Shown here: positions 1-6,134 of the stretch, one piece after another
Layout: the number at the start of each line of letters is the position of its first letter
Position numbering within the stretch: position 1 is the first letter of the stretch
Assembly (NCBI GenBank): GCA_021768245.1
Contig: JAETNO010000049.1
Span: forward strand, 1 to 6,983
Origin: Bacteroidaceae bacterium
GTDB lineage: Bacteria > Bacteroidota > Bacteroidia > Bacteroidales > Muribaculaceae
Reading direction: 5' to 3'
Length of the DNA: 6,983 nt
Program-made: the position numbers and the translations under genes
The notes under the pieces: generated by a model
Told to the model about the DNA's origin: nothing
Database searches by the model: none
The model's input: only the letters and a program-made list of their open reading frames with translations

Positions 1-389
1 ACATCGAAGCCGAGTACAACGATGTTTATGAGAAGCGACACCAACGCATTGAGGAACGCAAGGCTCTACTCGCCAAAGATACCGAACCCGAAGCAACTGA
101 GCCGGAAGCCGAGGACGCACCCCAAGAAGAACCTATGCCTGAGGCAGAACCCACCACGGAAGAAACCACTCCCGACACCACCGAGGCAGAGACCACACCC
201 GAAACCGAGGTTACGCCCCAAGAACAAGAAGAACCTATGCCGGAAGCTGAACCGACTACGGAAGAAGCCACACCCGACATCATCGAGGCAGAGGCAGAAG
301 CCGAGCCTACCCAATACGAACCAACGACAGAGGAAGCCGAGGCTATCCTTACCGAAGAAGAAAGGTACTGCGAAGAAGCTGTTGCATAA
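1..389 (+). CDS. C-terminal fragment of an unidentified backbone protein with a Glu/Pro/Thr-rich repeat tail
   Basis: The open frame enters from the left edge (first full codon at base 3) and stops at TAA 387-389, giving about 128 visible residues. The first 25 or so (IEAEYNDVYEKRHQRIEERK) are charged and probably helical. The rest is low-complexity, dominated by Glu, Pro, Thr and Ala, with a unit containing EEPMPEAEPTTEE occurring twice and a degenerate third echo (YEPTTEEAEA). Such tails are usually disordered. The frame is chosen because it runs open from the edge and gives a strongly acidic composition, whereas the overlapping frames give Arg/Pro/Lys-rich or Ser/Val-rich sequence typical of shadows. 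GC-rich codon use resembles the DNA at 6173-6983 and differs from the operon at 541-4808. A large ICE protein (relaxase, coupling protein or helicase/methylase) is possible, but no diagnostic domain is in view. It is convergent with the 697-aa barrel gene. Confidence 0.7.
   Translation, partial: IEAEYNDVYEKRHQRIEERKALLAKDTEPEATEPEAEDAPQEEPMPEAEPTTEETTPDTTEAETTPETEVTPQEQEEPMPEAEPTTEEATPDIIEAEAEAEPTQYEPTTEEAEAILTEEERYCEEAVA
123..293 (+). repeat. Imperfect direct repeat inside the acidic tail
   Basis: Two copies of about 69 bases, at 123-191 and 225-293, are offset by 102 bases (34 codons). Both begin caagaagaacctatgcc and end gaggcagag. Most differences between them are third-position changes, so the protein repeat (EEPMPEAEPTTEE) is better kept than the DNA. 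This suggests an old duplication under selection for acidic, Pro/Thr-rich composition. Confidence 0.75.
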
Positions 390-409
390 AGCGACAAGCA
401 CCTATGTTT

Positions 410-453
410 GAGCAAGCCACCCCATGCCGAGAGGCGCGGGGCGGCTTTTGCTC
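410..453 (+). promoter_or_regulatory. Long hairpin capped by a GAGA tetraloop
   Basis: Just after the stop at 389, GAGCAA (410-415) pairs with TTGCTC (448-453). GCC (416-418) pairs with GGC (443-445) across a two-base bulge. CCCC (420-423) pairs with GGGG (438-441). GCC (426-428) pairs with GGC (433-435) around the loop GAGA (429-432). That makes 16 pairs in one imperfect stem. It shares bases 440-450 with the next hairpin, so the two folds exclude each other. Confidence 0.6.
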
Positions 454-478
454 GTCCCCTCCCAAAAGCCGCCTCTTT
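440..478 (+). terminator. Probable terminator of the upstream + strand gene
   Basis: A perfect 11-bp inverted repeat, GGCGGCTTTTG (440-450) and CAAAAGCCGCC (463-473), has a 12-base loop and is followed by TCTTT (474-478). The U tract is short, so intrinsic termination is likely but not certain. It lies 50 bases after the stop of the only + strand gene, where a terminator is expected. Confidence 0.55.
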
Positions 479-489
479 GGAAAACAACA

Positions 490-515
490 AAGCTCCCGAC
501 TCACGCCGGGAGCTT
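490..515. terminator. Bidirectional terminator between convergent genes
   Basis: A perfect 9-bp stem, AAGCTCCCG (490-498) and CGGGAGCTT (507-515), has an 8-base loop. On the - strand it is followed by TTGTTGTTTTCC, a reasonable U-rich tail for the operon whose last stop codon is at 541-543. On the + strand the tail is attgtctt, which is weaker. The position, 25 bases after the end of the 697-aa barrel gene, supports its role as the operon's terminator. Confidence 0.7.
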
Positions 516-540
516 ATTGTCTTAGTATGATAATCTGTTT

Positions 541-2634
541 TTATTTCAAGATTGCTGATGCTGCGCCTGATTGTTCGCCGACTTCATTGCCTCGTTGTAC
601 TTTCTTGCCGTAGCCGAATGTATAAGTGGCGGTGAAGTTTATGCGTGGGTGCGATGATGTGCCGATGACAGTCTGTCTCTCGCTATAATAGGGTGAAACA
701 GTCGTGTTTGTAGCACCGTCCCATCCTTTATTGAAGAAGTTGGCAGCCATGACGCGTAGATTCCAGTTAGCATTGGCCCATCCAACGGTCACACTATGGA
801 AATTCCTTCCCTTGTTTATTCGGGGAGAAGCGGTAAACATACTTTTCTGAGGACTTTCATAATAGGCTTGGAAATAGAAGCTGTCGAGATAATAGCTTGC
901 CTGAGCTGTCACACGGAATGAATTGCAGTTCTCTTTGAAGATACCTGTTGATTTATAGAACGACTGGCTTGGATTGGCGTATAGCTGAAGTTTTCCGTTG
1001 AGCAGTTTCCAGTTCGCGGCCAATCCTATCTCTCCATTGAGATAATCACCATCGTTGATATATGAACGTAACAGAGCTTTTCCATTATCATAGGGCGAAT
1101 ATGTAAGTAGCTGACGGTCATACATACCGAAATAGCGTCCGTAGGCACTCATGCCGAAAGCATTTGACGGCATCCAAGTATATGCAAGGTTGACTGTTGT
1201 GTGTCTGCAATTTTCCAATAATGGATTTCCTGTAATATACATCAGTTCATTCTCTCGGAGTAGGTCAGATGATTTCTCTGATATGCCGGGGCTATTTGTC
1301 GCATACTGAAAATAAGCGGAGAAGCTGTTTTTCTGATTCGGAACATACCGCACATTTATATGAGTGAACGGATAAGTGTCGCTGTTTTTCTTTCCGTTTA
1401 TATCACTGTTCTCCCAGGCAAAACCTGCATCAAGGTTTACTGATATTTTCTGTGTCTGGAAATTGTAGCCGACCATACCTGCGTCAAATGCGTTATGGAA
1501 TTTGTCTTTATATCCGTTGTCTCCTGTGTATTCAAGACGGTTGATGTTGTCGCCATAGTTACCACCTAACATTACAGAGTGTTTCTGTCCGAAACTTTTT
1601 CGGATATATAGATTCAGACGATAGTTGTAGGCGTTCTCTTTGGCATGACGGTATATTGCCGGCTGCTCTGATGCGGCATAGTCAGTATAATCGTTGCCGT
1701 GCGTATAGTTGAATGATGGTGAGAAGTCAACAGAATATCCTTTTGGTAGAACGAAGAAATATGTACCCGAATAAGCGACTGAATTGGATCGGTTCGGATT
1801 TTTTCTGTCAAAAGAATATCCCTGAACTGAATTGGGCGAATACTCCAATTTGCCGGAATATTCATTTGTGGGTATCCCTAAGTTGGTAAACGCAAGTAGA
1901 TTGCGTATCTGGATTTTGTTGCTGTTGTAGGTGGCGCGGAAGGTTATAGGATATTGGTTCTGCTTATAGTGTGATGCTTCGAGAGTTTCCTTTCGGGTTA
2001 GCGAAAATTCTTTGCCGTCCTCCCCGGTCAAACGGTATATGCCCTCTGTCGTGCTTCCAATATGGTGGTTGTTCCAGTTGTTGGCACCTGCATACAGGTC
2101 GTAGGTCATCTTCTTGTAAGAGAACTTTGAGAAAATGTTGACACGACTTGACAAGCCGACAAGGAAATTTTCATTTGCAGTTACCTTTGTATAACCGCCG
2201 TATGCGTATTCCTGCACGATAATATTTATAACTCTCTCAGCTCCACGGAAACGAGGGTCAGTAGGAAATTCAAGATATTCCACACGTCTTACATCAGCGG
2301 TTCGCAGTCCTTCCATTTCCTCTTTGGAGGCTTCAAGGAAATTGATGTAAATTGCTACGTTGCCGCCTGCATTGTCGGTGACGGTCTCATTAATCGGGTT
2401 TATCCTGATTTGGGGTATCGCCATCTGGCGCAGAAGATCCACCGCGTTCTGAGCCGCGTTCTTCTGCCTCCCGGTAGGCGTATATGTTGACTTTGCCGAT
2501 GAGGTACGTTGCATCTGAGCTTGCACCACGACCTCATTCAGTTCTTGTGTCTTCAACGTGTCGGCCTGTTCCTGCGCAGAAACAGGAATTATAGCTACTG
2601 CCGACAATATTATTGATGTGATAATCTTTGCCAT
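541..2634 (-). CDS. TonB-receptor-like outer membrane beta-barrel protein (PF14905 type)
   Basis: This 697-aa protein begins with a signal peptide (residues 1-20, cleavage likely after VSA). ELNEVVVQA at 31-39 resembles the TonB-box and plug start of Bacteroidota receptors. A plug-like domain follows to about 145, including RVEYLEF and RVINIIV. The rest, to about 673, is a barrel of alternating aromatic and polar strands (for example YDLYAGANNW), and the C-terminal tail GKKVQRGNEVGEQSG looks like those of the family. The N-terminal carboxypeptidase-regulatory-like domain found in SusC and many family members is absent, and no SusD partner is present, so this is not a standard SusCD pair. It is the last gene of the operon, 6 bases after its neighbour's stop. 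It probably transports or binds a ligand at the outer membrane with TonB energy; the substrate is unknown. Confidence 0.85.
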   Translation of the reverse strand: MAKIITSIILSAVAIIPVSAQEQADTLKTQELNEVVVQAQMQRTSSAKSTYTPTGRQKNAAQNAVDLLRQMAIPQIRINPINETVTDNAGGNVAIYINFLEASKEEMEGLRTADVRRVEYLEFPTDPRFRGAERVINIIVQEYAYGGYTKVTANENFLVGLSSRVNIFSKFSYKKMTYDLYAGANNWNNHHIGSTTEGIYRLTGEDGKEFSLTRKETLEASHYKQNQYPITFRATYNSNKIQIRNLLAFTNLGIPTNEYSGKLEYSPNSVQGYSFDRKNPNRSNSVAYSGTYFFVLPKGYSVDFSPSFNYTHGNDYTDYAASEQPAIYRHAKENAYNYRLNLYIRKSFGQKHSVMLGGNYGDNINRLEYTGDNGYKDKFHNAFDAGMVGYNFQTQKISVNLDAGFAWENSDINGKKNSDTYPFTHINVRYVPNQKNSFSAYFQYATNSPGISEKSSDLLRENELMYITGNPLLENCRHTTVNLAYTWMPSNAFGMSAYGRYFGMYDRQLLTYSPYDNGKALLRSYINDGDYLNGEIGLAANWKLLNGKLQLYANPSQSFYKSTGIFKENCNSFRVTAQASYYLDSFYFQAYYESPQKSMFTASPRINKGRNFHSVTVGWANANWNLRVMAANFFNKGWDGATNTTVSPYYSERQTVIGTSSHPRINFTATYTFGYGKKVQRGNEVGEQSGAASAILK

Positions 2635-2640
2635 AATTAT

Positions 2641-3450
2641 TTATTTGCCGAAAAATCCTTGAAGTATCTGACCAACAGGTAGTCCAATCCCAATTTTCTT
2701 CTTTCGCCCGACCGTAATGTACGGAGTTGCAATAGGCTCTGCCTCATAGCGATTGCTATAAGTGCGTTTCACTATCTGTCCACCAAACTGCACCCCTATA
2801 CGCTCGTTGACTTTATAATCGACATAACCGCCAAATCTTGTATAGCCATAATAACCTAACATTGAGGGTGGCATAAGCATACCATTTGCCATAAATGGCG
2901 GTTTACCCAAGTAATATATAGCATAGACAGTGGCAGACAATTTGGGGGTAAAATGGTAATTAAGGTTGCCATTTAGCCCGTATTGTGTTGACAGCCCCTG
3001 ATACCAGCCATATTTATTCGCCGTTACGCCAAGGCTGAAATTAAAGTTGCCAAAAGATTGGTACAAGCCGAGAGTTCCATTATCAACGGCCATCAGCCCC
3101 GGATATGTAACGCTTCGTCCAGAAATAAATATACCGCCGTTGTTCCAACTAAATAAACCTGACTGTTCAGGAGTAAAGTATGAGTTTGAAACAATCGGAT
3201 TTTCGTTATATCTTACTGGATTGTTTAGCACACTGTCAGGGTGATTCACCATTTGGCCCATTACATGATTTTCAATATTAAAACGAACCTCCGGTGACAA
3301 CAGTAAAAGTCTCAACTGAATACTGTCTGTATTCATTTTTGAGATATTGAGTGTATCTGTCAGATCTTGGCTAAGTCCGCATAAATATCCCACAGACATA
3401 AACAGATATAAGAATATTCTTCTCATCACGGTTATCTTCATTTGTTTCAT
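2641..3450 (-). CDS. Predicted outer membrane beta-barrel-like protein, function unknown
   Basis: With the ATG at 3450 the protein has 269 residues. An open frame extends upstream to a TTG at 3528, but that stretch overlaps the preceding mini-lipoprotein gene out of frame and would bury the signal peptide. ATGs at 3441 and 3426 are also possible starts. A basic, hydrophobic signal peptide covers about residues 8-28 (MRRIFLYLFMSVGYLCGLS) and probably ends near SQ. From about residue 90 the chain is rich in Gly, Tyr, Phe and Asn in alternating strands (FNFSLGVTANKYGWY, LNGNLNYHF, LSATVYAIYYLG, FGGYVDYKV), as expected of a small outer-membrane barrel of about 8-12 strands. It ends in QILQGFFGK. 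No family is recognised with confidence. It follows the mini-lipoprotein by 13 bases and precedes the large barrel by 6, so it is almost certainly co-translated with both. Confidence 0.7.
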   Translation of the reverse strand: MKQMKITVMRRIFLYLFMSVGYLCGLSQDLTDTLNISKMNTDSIQLRLLLLSPEVRFNIENHVMGQMVNHPDSVLNNPVRYNENPIVSNSYFTPEQSGLFSWNNGGIFISGRSVTYPGLMAVDNGTLGLYQSFGNFNFSLGVTANKYGWYQGLSTQYGLNGNLNYHFTPKLSATVYAIYYLGKPPFMANGMLMPPSMLGYYGYTRFGGYVDYKVNERIGVQFGGQIVKRTYSNRYEAEPIATPYITVGRKKKIGIGLPVGQILQGFFGK

Positions 3451-3463
3451 AGACTTTAAGGGC

Positions 3464-3610
3464 TTAAGTTTGTAGATGGAGATTGTCTGCGGGATATTGA
3501 ACGTGCCATGTGCCAACGATATTGTCAATCACGATTGGCTCATCATCGTTACTGCAAGCTGTCATTATAAGACAGACTATAAACATGAAGATAGTAACCG
3601 GCTTTTTCAT
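3464..3610 (-). CDS. 48-aa mini-lipoprotein with a lipocalin-like start
   Basis: A short frame (ATG 3608-3610, TAA 3464-3466) fills the gap between the 152-aa and 269-aa genes. It begins MKKPVTIFMFIVCLIMTAC, a complete lipoprotein signal with lipobox MTAC and Cys-19. SNDDEP follows, an acidic stretch like the surface-export signal of Bacteroidota lipoproteins. The remaining residues, IVGTWHVQYP (31-40) and ADNLHLQT, resemble the first strand of lipocalin-like domains (GxW), but the protein stops there. It is either a genuine small surface lipoprotein or the surviving front of a truncated lipocalin-like gene. Spacing of 20 bases upstream and 13 downstream, an intact start and signal, and the operon position argue that it is expressed. 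Automated annotation would easily miss it because of its length. Confidence 0.65.
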   Translation of the reverse strand: MKKPVTIFMFIVCLIMTACSNDDEPIVIDNIVGTWHVQYPADNLHLQT

Positions 3611-3630
3611 ATTCTTTGCTTATTAGTGTA

Positions 3631-4089
3631 TTATTGTCTTTTGCGGGCTTTGAGTTTGTAATAAGTTTTATACTGGTTGGGATATAAAACAGGATCAGAA
3701 GCCGTAATTACAACCCATAGTTCGTCAGGTGTCAGTTTCTCGATCATCCAGTATCCATCTGTGGAGTTCCCGGCCATGTAAATAACAGCGTAATTCTCCG
3801 TGGTGAAAGTCCATTGGAAATATCTGACATCTTTCTTGATAGACGGATCTTTCAGGGAGCCTGTCGCAGTCCAGCCCTTGGTGTCTCTACCGAATGAATA
3901 GATATTGGTTTCATCATCAAATGTCTGTTCATTGCCAATACTGTAATCGACATACACAACAAGCCATTCCACATCAGTGAGCATGGCGACAGTGTTCTGC
4001 TGACCTTCATCAAGGTAGCCGGTTCGCCCTTCGCATGACGACAATATCATCAATAAGGAGAGGCAGAGAGAGATAAATAACGCCTTCAT
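3631..4089 (-). CDS. Predicted lipoprotein, lipocalin-like, function unknown
   Basis: This 152-aa protein has a lipoprotein signal (MKALFISLCLSLLMILSSC) with acylated Cys-19. EGR follows rather than an acidic run, so it may face the periplasm. The mature part is a compact, Trp/Tyr-rich beta protein: EWLVVYVDY (41-49), RYFQWTFTT (89-97), YAVIYMAG, then YWMIEKLTPDELWVV (113-127) and a final YYKLKARKRQ. The I-x-x-LT-x-x-EL-x-V pattern followed by a Tyr-rich last strand resembles lipocalin-like domains of Bacteroidota, but the match is by eye only. Its ATG overlaps the stop of the upstream gene (ATGA, 4086-4089), so translation of the two is probably coupled. A role as accessory subunit of the barrel proteins encoded downstream is inference. 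Confidence 0.75.
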   Translation of the reverse strand: MKALFISLCLSLLMILSSCEGRTGYLDEGQQNTVAMLTDVEWLVVYVDYSIGNEQTFDDETNIYSFGRDTKGWTATGSLKDPSIKKDVRYFQWTFTTENYAVIYMAGNSTDGYWMIEKLTPDELWVVITASDPVLYPNQYKTYYKLKARKRQ

Positions 4090-4808
4090 TGTGAAAATGA
4101 AACGGAGAGCGTTCCGTCACCGACAAGATTCATGCCTTTGACTGAAAGCCAATCGGAATTGCCGTTATTGGTAATAGTATAAGAATGGCACGGTTGGGGT
4201 GTATTCAACCCTGCGACAATCAATATTCCGGCATCGGGATTTGAGGTGTCACCCAAAGAGAGCTGATACAGATAGAACTTTGAAGCACTGTTGGCCGATA
4301 AATTCATCGTCATATATTGAGGTGCATAAAACTGTCTCGCATCGCTTCCTTCAGAAGTCACCACCATTTGAGCGAGTGTGCTGCCCCCTTTGGACTGTGG
4401 TGCCAAGCGTTCTATTTCAAAAGTTCCGTTGGCACTTCCTTCGATAAGTTTGTCAGAAAAATAGGTTGAATAAATGATAGCCGTTGATATGCCAGATTGT
4501 TTGACCGTGCGGAGCACCCCGTTGACGTCTTCCATATCGCGTGTGAACTTGTCCCGGTTCACGGAGTTTACCATCATCAACTCCTCTCGGCTACGGTTTA
4601 CCACATAGTCGGAAGCTGTGATTTTCTTGTCGGGATTGATGAAAAACGCACCTGTGGCGTTATCCACATCAACAAATTGTGCCAGTATCTCTGCATCAGT
4701 CTCATAGGCGCGGATAGGCGACGGTTCGTTGAAAACCGTATTGTCATCGCTGCACGCTGATAACAACATCGAACCGAAAACTGATAATGGGAGCAATATC
4801 TTTTTCAT
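4086..4808 (-). CDS. Predicted surface lipoprotein, first gene of the operon
   Basis: The ATG at 4808 gives 240 residues with a textbook lipoprotein signal (MKKILLPLSVFGSMLLSAC), Cys-19, followed by SDDN, an acidic context suited to surface display. An in-frame ATG at 4835 would add nine residues ahead of the signal and lies only six bases after the stop of the upstream ORF, so it cannot be excluded. Residues 30-110 are mixed helix and strand (EPSPIRAYETDAEILAQFVD, SREELMMVN). The part after about 125 is strand-rich, ending in an Ig-like or jelly-roll-like stretch (SYTITNNGNSDWLSVKG, TLSVSFSQ). A lone mature Cys sits at 207. No family is recognised. It overlaps the next lipoprotein by four bases. 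As the promoter-proximal gene it is the one most directly governed by the leader at 4842-5073. Confidence 0.75.
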   Translation of the reverse strand: MKKILLPLSVFGSMLLSACSDDNTVFNEPSPIRAYETDAEILAQFVDVDNATGAFFINPDKKITASDYVVNRSREELMMVNSVNRDKFTRDMEDVNGVLRTVKQSGISTAIIYSTYFSDKLIEGSANGTFEIERLAPQSKGGSTLAQMVVTSEGSDARQFYAPQYMTMNLSANSASKFYLYQLSLGDTSNPDAGILIVAGLNTPQPCHSYTITNNGNSDWLSVKGMNLVGDGTLSVSFSQ

Positions 4809-4841
4809 ATATGCCAGAATCTCCCGGTGGCTCATAGAGAG

Positions 4842-5015
4842 TTAAGTTACTATAAAAAAGCGTGAGCCAACTATGCCACGTCTTTGTTGATGGTCGTAGG
4901 AAACCTTTGATGCAGATGTAACAATAGCAGCCCACGCTATACGCGTGAGAACCACTATGCTATCTCTTGCATCGTTTTGAAAATTTCCTACGTTTTCAAC
5001 AAACAAGATGAGCAT
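4842..5015 (-). CDS. Possible 57-codon upstream ORF (leader peptide)
   Basis: An ATG at 5013-5015 opens a frame of 57 codons ending in TAA at 4842-4844, six bases before the ATG at 4835. It begins MLILFVENVGNF and ends GSRFFIVT, with a hydrophobic middle (IVVLTRIAWAAIVTSA). It spans all of the nested hairpin and the terminator-like hairpin, whose U tract encodes the two Phe codons. It may be a true small protein, a leader peptide whose translation unfolds the attenuator, or a chance frame in a structured RNA. No clear ribosome binding site is visible, though Bacteroidota often lack one. Confidence 0.3.
   Translation of the reverse strand: MLILFVENVGNFQNDARDSIVVLTRIAWAAIVTSASKVSYDHQQRRGIVGSRFFIVT
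4854..4880 (-). terminator. Terminator-like hairpin ahead of the first operon gene
   Basis: On the - strand CGTGGC pairs with GC-T-CACG (4875-4880 with 4861-4867, one bulged T). The loop is seven bases, and C plus six T residues follow (4854-4859 as A on the + strand). It stands 18 bases upstream of the ATG at 4835 and 45 bases before the preferred ATG at 4808. Placed after a long folded leader, it fits a conditional terminator rather than the end of a gene. Confidence 0.5.
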
Positions 5016-5060
5016 AACGCTTCTTATTTTCCAAAATGTCGTGACAGACAGGAGTCTATC
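4854..5060 (-). promoter_or_regulatory. Structured 5' leader RNA of the lipoprotein/barrel operon
   Basis: Transcribed leftward, the leader contains a first hairpin, GATAGAC/GTCTGTC (5054-5060 with 5043-5049, one G-U pair). A nested stem follows: 9 bp from 4984-4992 with 4895-4903, then 6 bp from 4968-4973 with 4909-4914, then 6 bp from 4958-4963 with 4924-4929, capped by 5 bp from 4943-4947 with 4933-4937. Four coaxial stems in correct nesting order over about 100 bases are unlikely by chance. The apical GCGTGGGC (4930-4937) can instead pair with GCTCACGC (4860-4867) right before the U tract. This suggests alternative folds and transcription attenuation. The ligand or trigger is unknown, and I do not recognise a named riboswitch class. 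Confidence 0.6.
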
Positions 5061-5065
5061 AGTCG

Positions 5066-5073
5066 CAAAGTTA
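5066..5073 (-). promoter_or_regulatory. Bacteroidota-type -7 box for the cargo operon
   Basis: TAACTTTG on the - strand matches the TAnnTTTG -7 consensus of Bacteroidota promoters. No good TTTG -33 box is seen about 20 bases upstream, so the promoter may be weak or need an activator. Transcription would begin near 5056-5060, just before the first leader hairpin, giving a leader of about 250 bases to the ATG at 4808. Confidence 0.5.
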
Positions 5074-5092
5074 ATAATAATATTTGGGATTA

Positions 5093-5107
5093 AGGCTATT
5101 ATAGCCT
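5093..5107. promoter_or_regulatory. Short palindrome upstream of the promoter
   Basis: AGGCTAT and ATAGCCT are separated by one base. The centre lies about 30 bases upstream of the -7 box, where an activator or repressor dimer could bind. The -33 region overlaps it. The operator role is inference from symmetry and position only. Confidence 0.3.
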
Positions 5108-5127
5108 ATAAATAATTCACGGTGGAG

Positions 5128-5136
5128 TCAACTGGC
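5128..5136 (+). repeat. Left terminal inverted repeat of the IS
   Basis: TCAACTGGC is the exact reverse complement of the right end at 6164-6172. It lies 10 bases beyond the transposase stop codon. Confidence 0.65.
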
Positions 5137-5146
5137 CAGTGCGAAA

Positions 5147-6109
5147 TTACGAAATTTTTCGATTCAAAGCTTGAATCGGGGACAGGAACTGTAATTTTTC
5201 CCGAGGTCTTCGGTTTAACTTACGTTGTATTTCCATAATCGTGTCATCGCTAAAGTCGTCAAAATTAGCTCCTTTAGGGATATATTGCCTTATAAGGCCA
5301 TTAATATTCTCCACAGCCCCCTTTTGCCAGGAAGCATACGGATCAGCGAAATAGACTTTTACATCAGGCAGAGACTTTCGCTGCAGCAGCTTTGTCAGCA
5401 ATTCATGGGCGGCGAACTCGCCACCGTTATCTGTAGTTATGGTCAACACATATTGCCGCCAGGGGAAAAGAAGTCTGTAAGCCTCATGAGCCAGCGCTTC
5501 GGCTTTCTTGCCATGGGGCAGTTTTTTCATCAGCAGGAAAGACCGGCTGCGCTCCACCAACGTGAGAATGGCGTGTCCGTAGGAATCGACAATCAGATCC
5601 ATTTCCCAGTCACCGAACCGCTTTCCGTCGGCCTCCTGCGGTCTGTCATGGATACTGGTTCTGTTCGGTATGTTCCTTACGTGCGCTCCGGGAGTTCCGT
5701 AACGCTTCCTGTGTTTCATGTGATGGCGGGTATGCGAGGCAAGTTCTCCCGTACTGTCATTCCGGATTTCCTGATAGATACGTTCATGGGAGATTTTCAG
5801 TCCCTTCAGGGCGAGAGACCCTGAAATCTGACGTGGAGACCACTGCTCTTCTTTCAGAAGTTTCAATGCCTTGATCATTACACCTGGCTTCAGACGACTG
5901 TTTGTGACAATACGTTCCCGACGTTCCATTGCCATCTCATGGGCAATTTTAGCACTGTAGTGACCGTCCTTGCAGGCATTGCGGGATTTCTCTCTGTAAA
6001 CTGTCGAAATATGACAACCTATCTCCTCCGCTATCTCTTTCGGAGAAGTTTTTCTTTTCAGTAACGCAGAAATTACGTACCTTTGTTCCGAGGTTAGTTG
6101 ATGATACAT
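5147..6109 (-). CDS. IS30-family DDE transposase
   Basis: The ATG at 6109 (MYHQLTSEQR) gives 320 residues. An in-frame TTG two codons upstream is less likely. Residues 3-45 form the helix-turn-helix typical of the family (LTSEQRYVISALLK, SPKEIAEEIGCHISTVYRE), which binds the IS ends. The integrase-like core starts near 150. GDWEMDLI (166-173) carries the first catalytic Asp, probably D171. TTDNGGEF (225-232) carries D227. GAVENINGLIRQYIPKG (264-280) carries E267. The stretch between D227 and E267 seems a few residues longer than in many relatives. All key residues are present and there is no frameshift, so the enzyme looks active. It would cut and join the ends at 5128 and 6172. It is transcribed in the same direction as the cargo operon, and transcription leaving it would enter that operon's control region. 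Confidence 0.92.
   Translation of the reverse strand: MYHQLTSEQRYVISALLKRKTSPKEIAEEIGCHISTVYREKSRNACKDGHYSAKIAHEMAMERRERIVTNSRLKPGVMIKALKLLKEEQWSPRQISGSLALKGLKISHERIYQEIRNDSTGELASHTRHHMKHRKRYGTPGAHVRNIPNRTSIHDRPQEADGKRFGDWEMDLIVDSYGHAILTLVERSRSFLLMKKLPHGKKAEALAHEAYRLLFPWRQYVLTITTDNGGEFAAHELLTKLLQRKSLPDVKVYFADPYASWQKGAVENINGLIRQYIPKGANFDDFSDDTIMEIQRKLNRRPREKLQFLSPIQALNRKIS
5160..5178. other. Perfect hairpin in the last codons of the transposase gene
   Basis: CGATTCAA (5160-5167) and TTGAATCG (5171-5178) form an 8-bp stem with a 3-base loop. It ends 11 bases before the stop codon. On the - strand it is followed by AAAAATTTCG, not by a U tract, so it is not a classical terminator. It may still stabilise or pause the transposase mRNA before it reaches the cargo promoter region. 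Confidence 0.4.
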
Positions 6110-6117
6110 ACGCAATA

Positions 6118-6125
6118 CAAAATTA
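6118..6125 (-). promoter_or_regulatory. -7 box for the transposase gene
   Basis: TAATTTTG on the - strand fits TAnnTTTG and sits 8 bases before the ATG at 6109. A start site around 6110-6112 would make the native message almost leaderless. It would also exclude the upstream arm of the inverted repeat at 6155-6165. No clear -33 TTTG is seen. Confidence 0.4.
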
Positions 6126-6134
6126 ATTAATCTC

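Noticed and set aside
123..293. CRISPR array or mobile repeat
   Set aside because: There are only two imperfect copies, both in frame within one coding sequence, with no unique spacers.
26..490. 154-codon - strand ORF opposite the acidic tail
   Set aside because: It is a Ser/Val/Ala-rich mirror of the repetitive + strand frame and passes through the terminator hairpins.
541..2634. SusC-type glycan transporter
   Set aside because: The N-terminal regulatory domain and a SusD partner are missing and the C-terminus is of the PF14905 type.
3451..3528. TTG-initiated N-terminal extension of the 269-aa barrel gene
   Set aside because: It overlaps the mini-lipoprotein gene out of frame and would displace the signal peptide from the N-terminus. 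The ATG at 3450 is better.
4895..4992. The 9-bp inverted repeat as the border of an invertible promoter
   Set aside because: It encloses further correctly nested stems rather than a promoter, and the -7 box lies outside it at 5066. RNA structure explains it better.
5225..5824. 199-codon + strand ORF
   Set aside because: It lies wholly antisense to the transposase gene, whose catalytic motifs make that frame certain.
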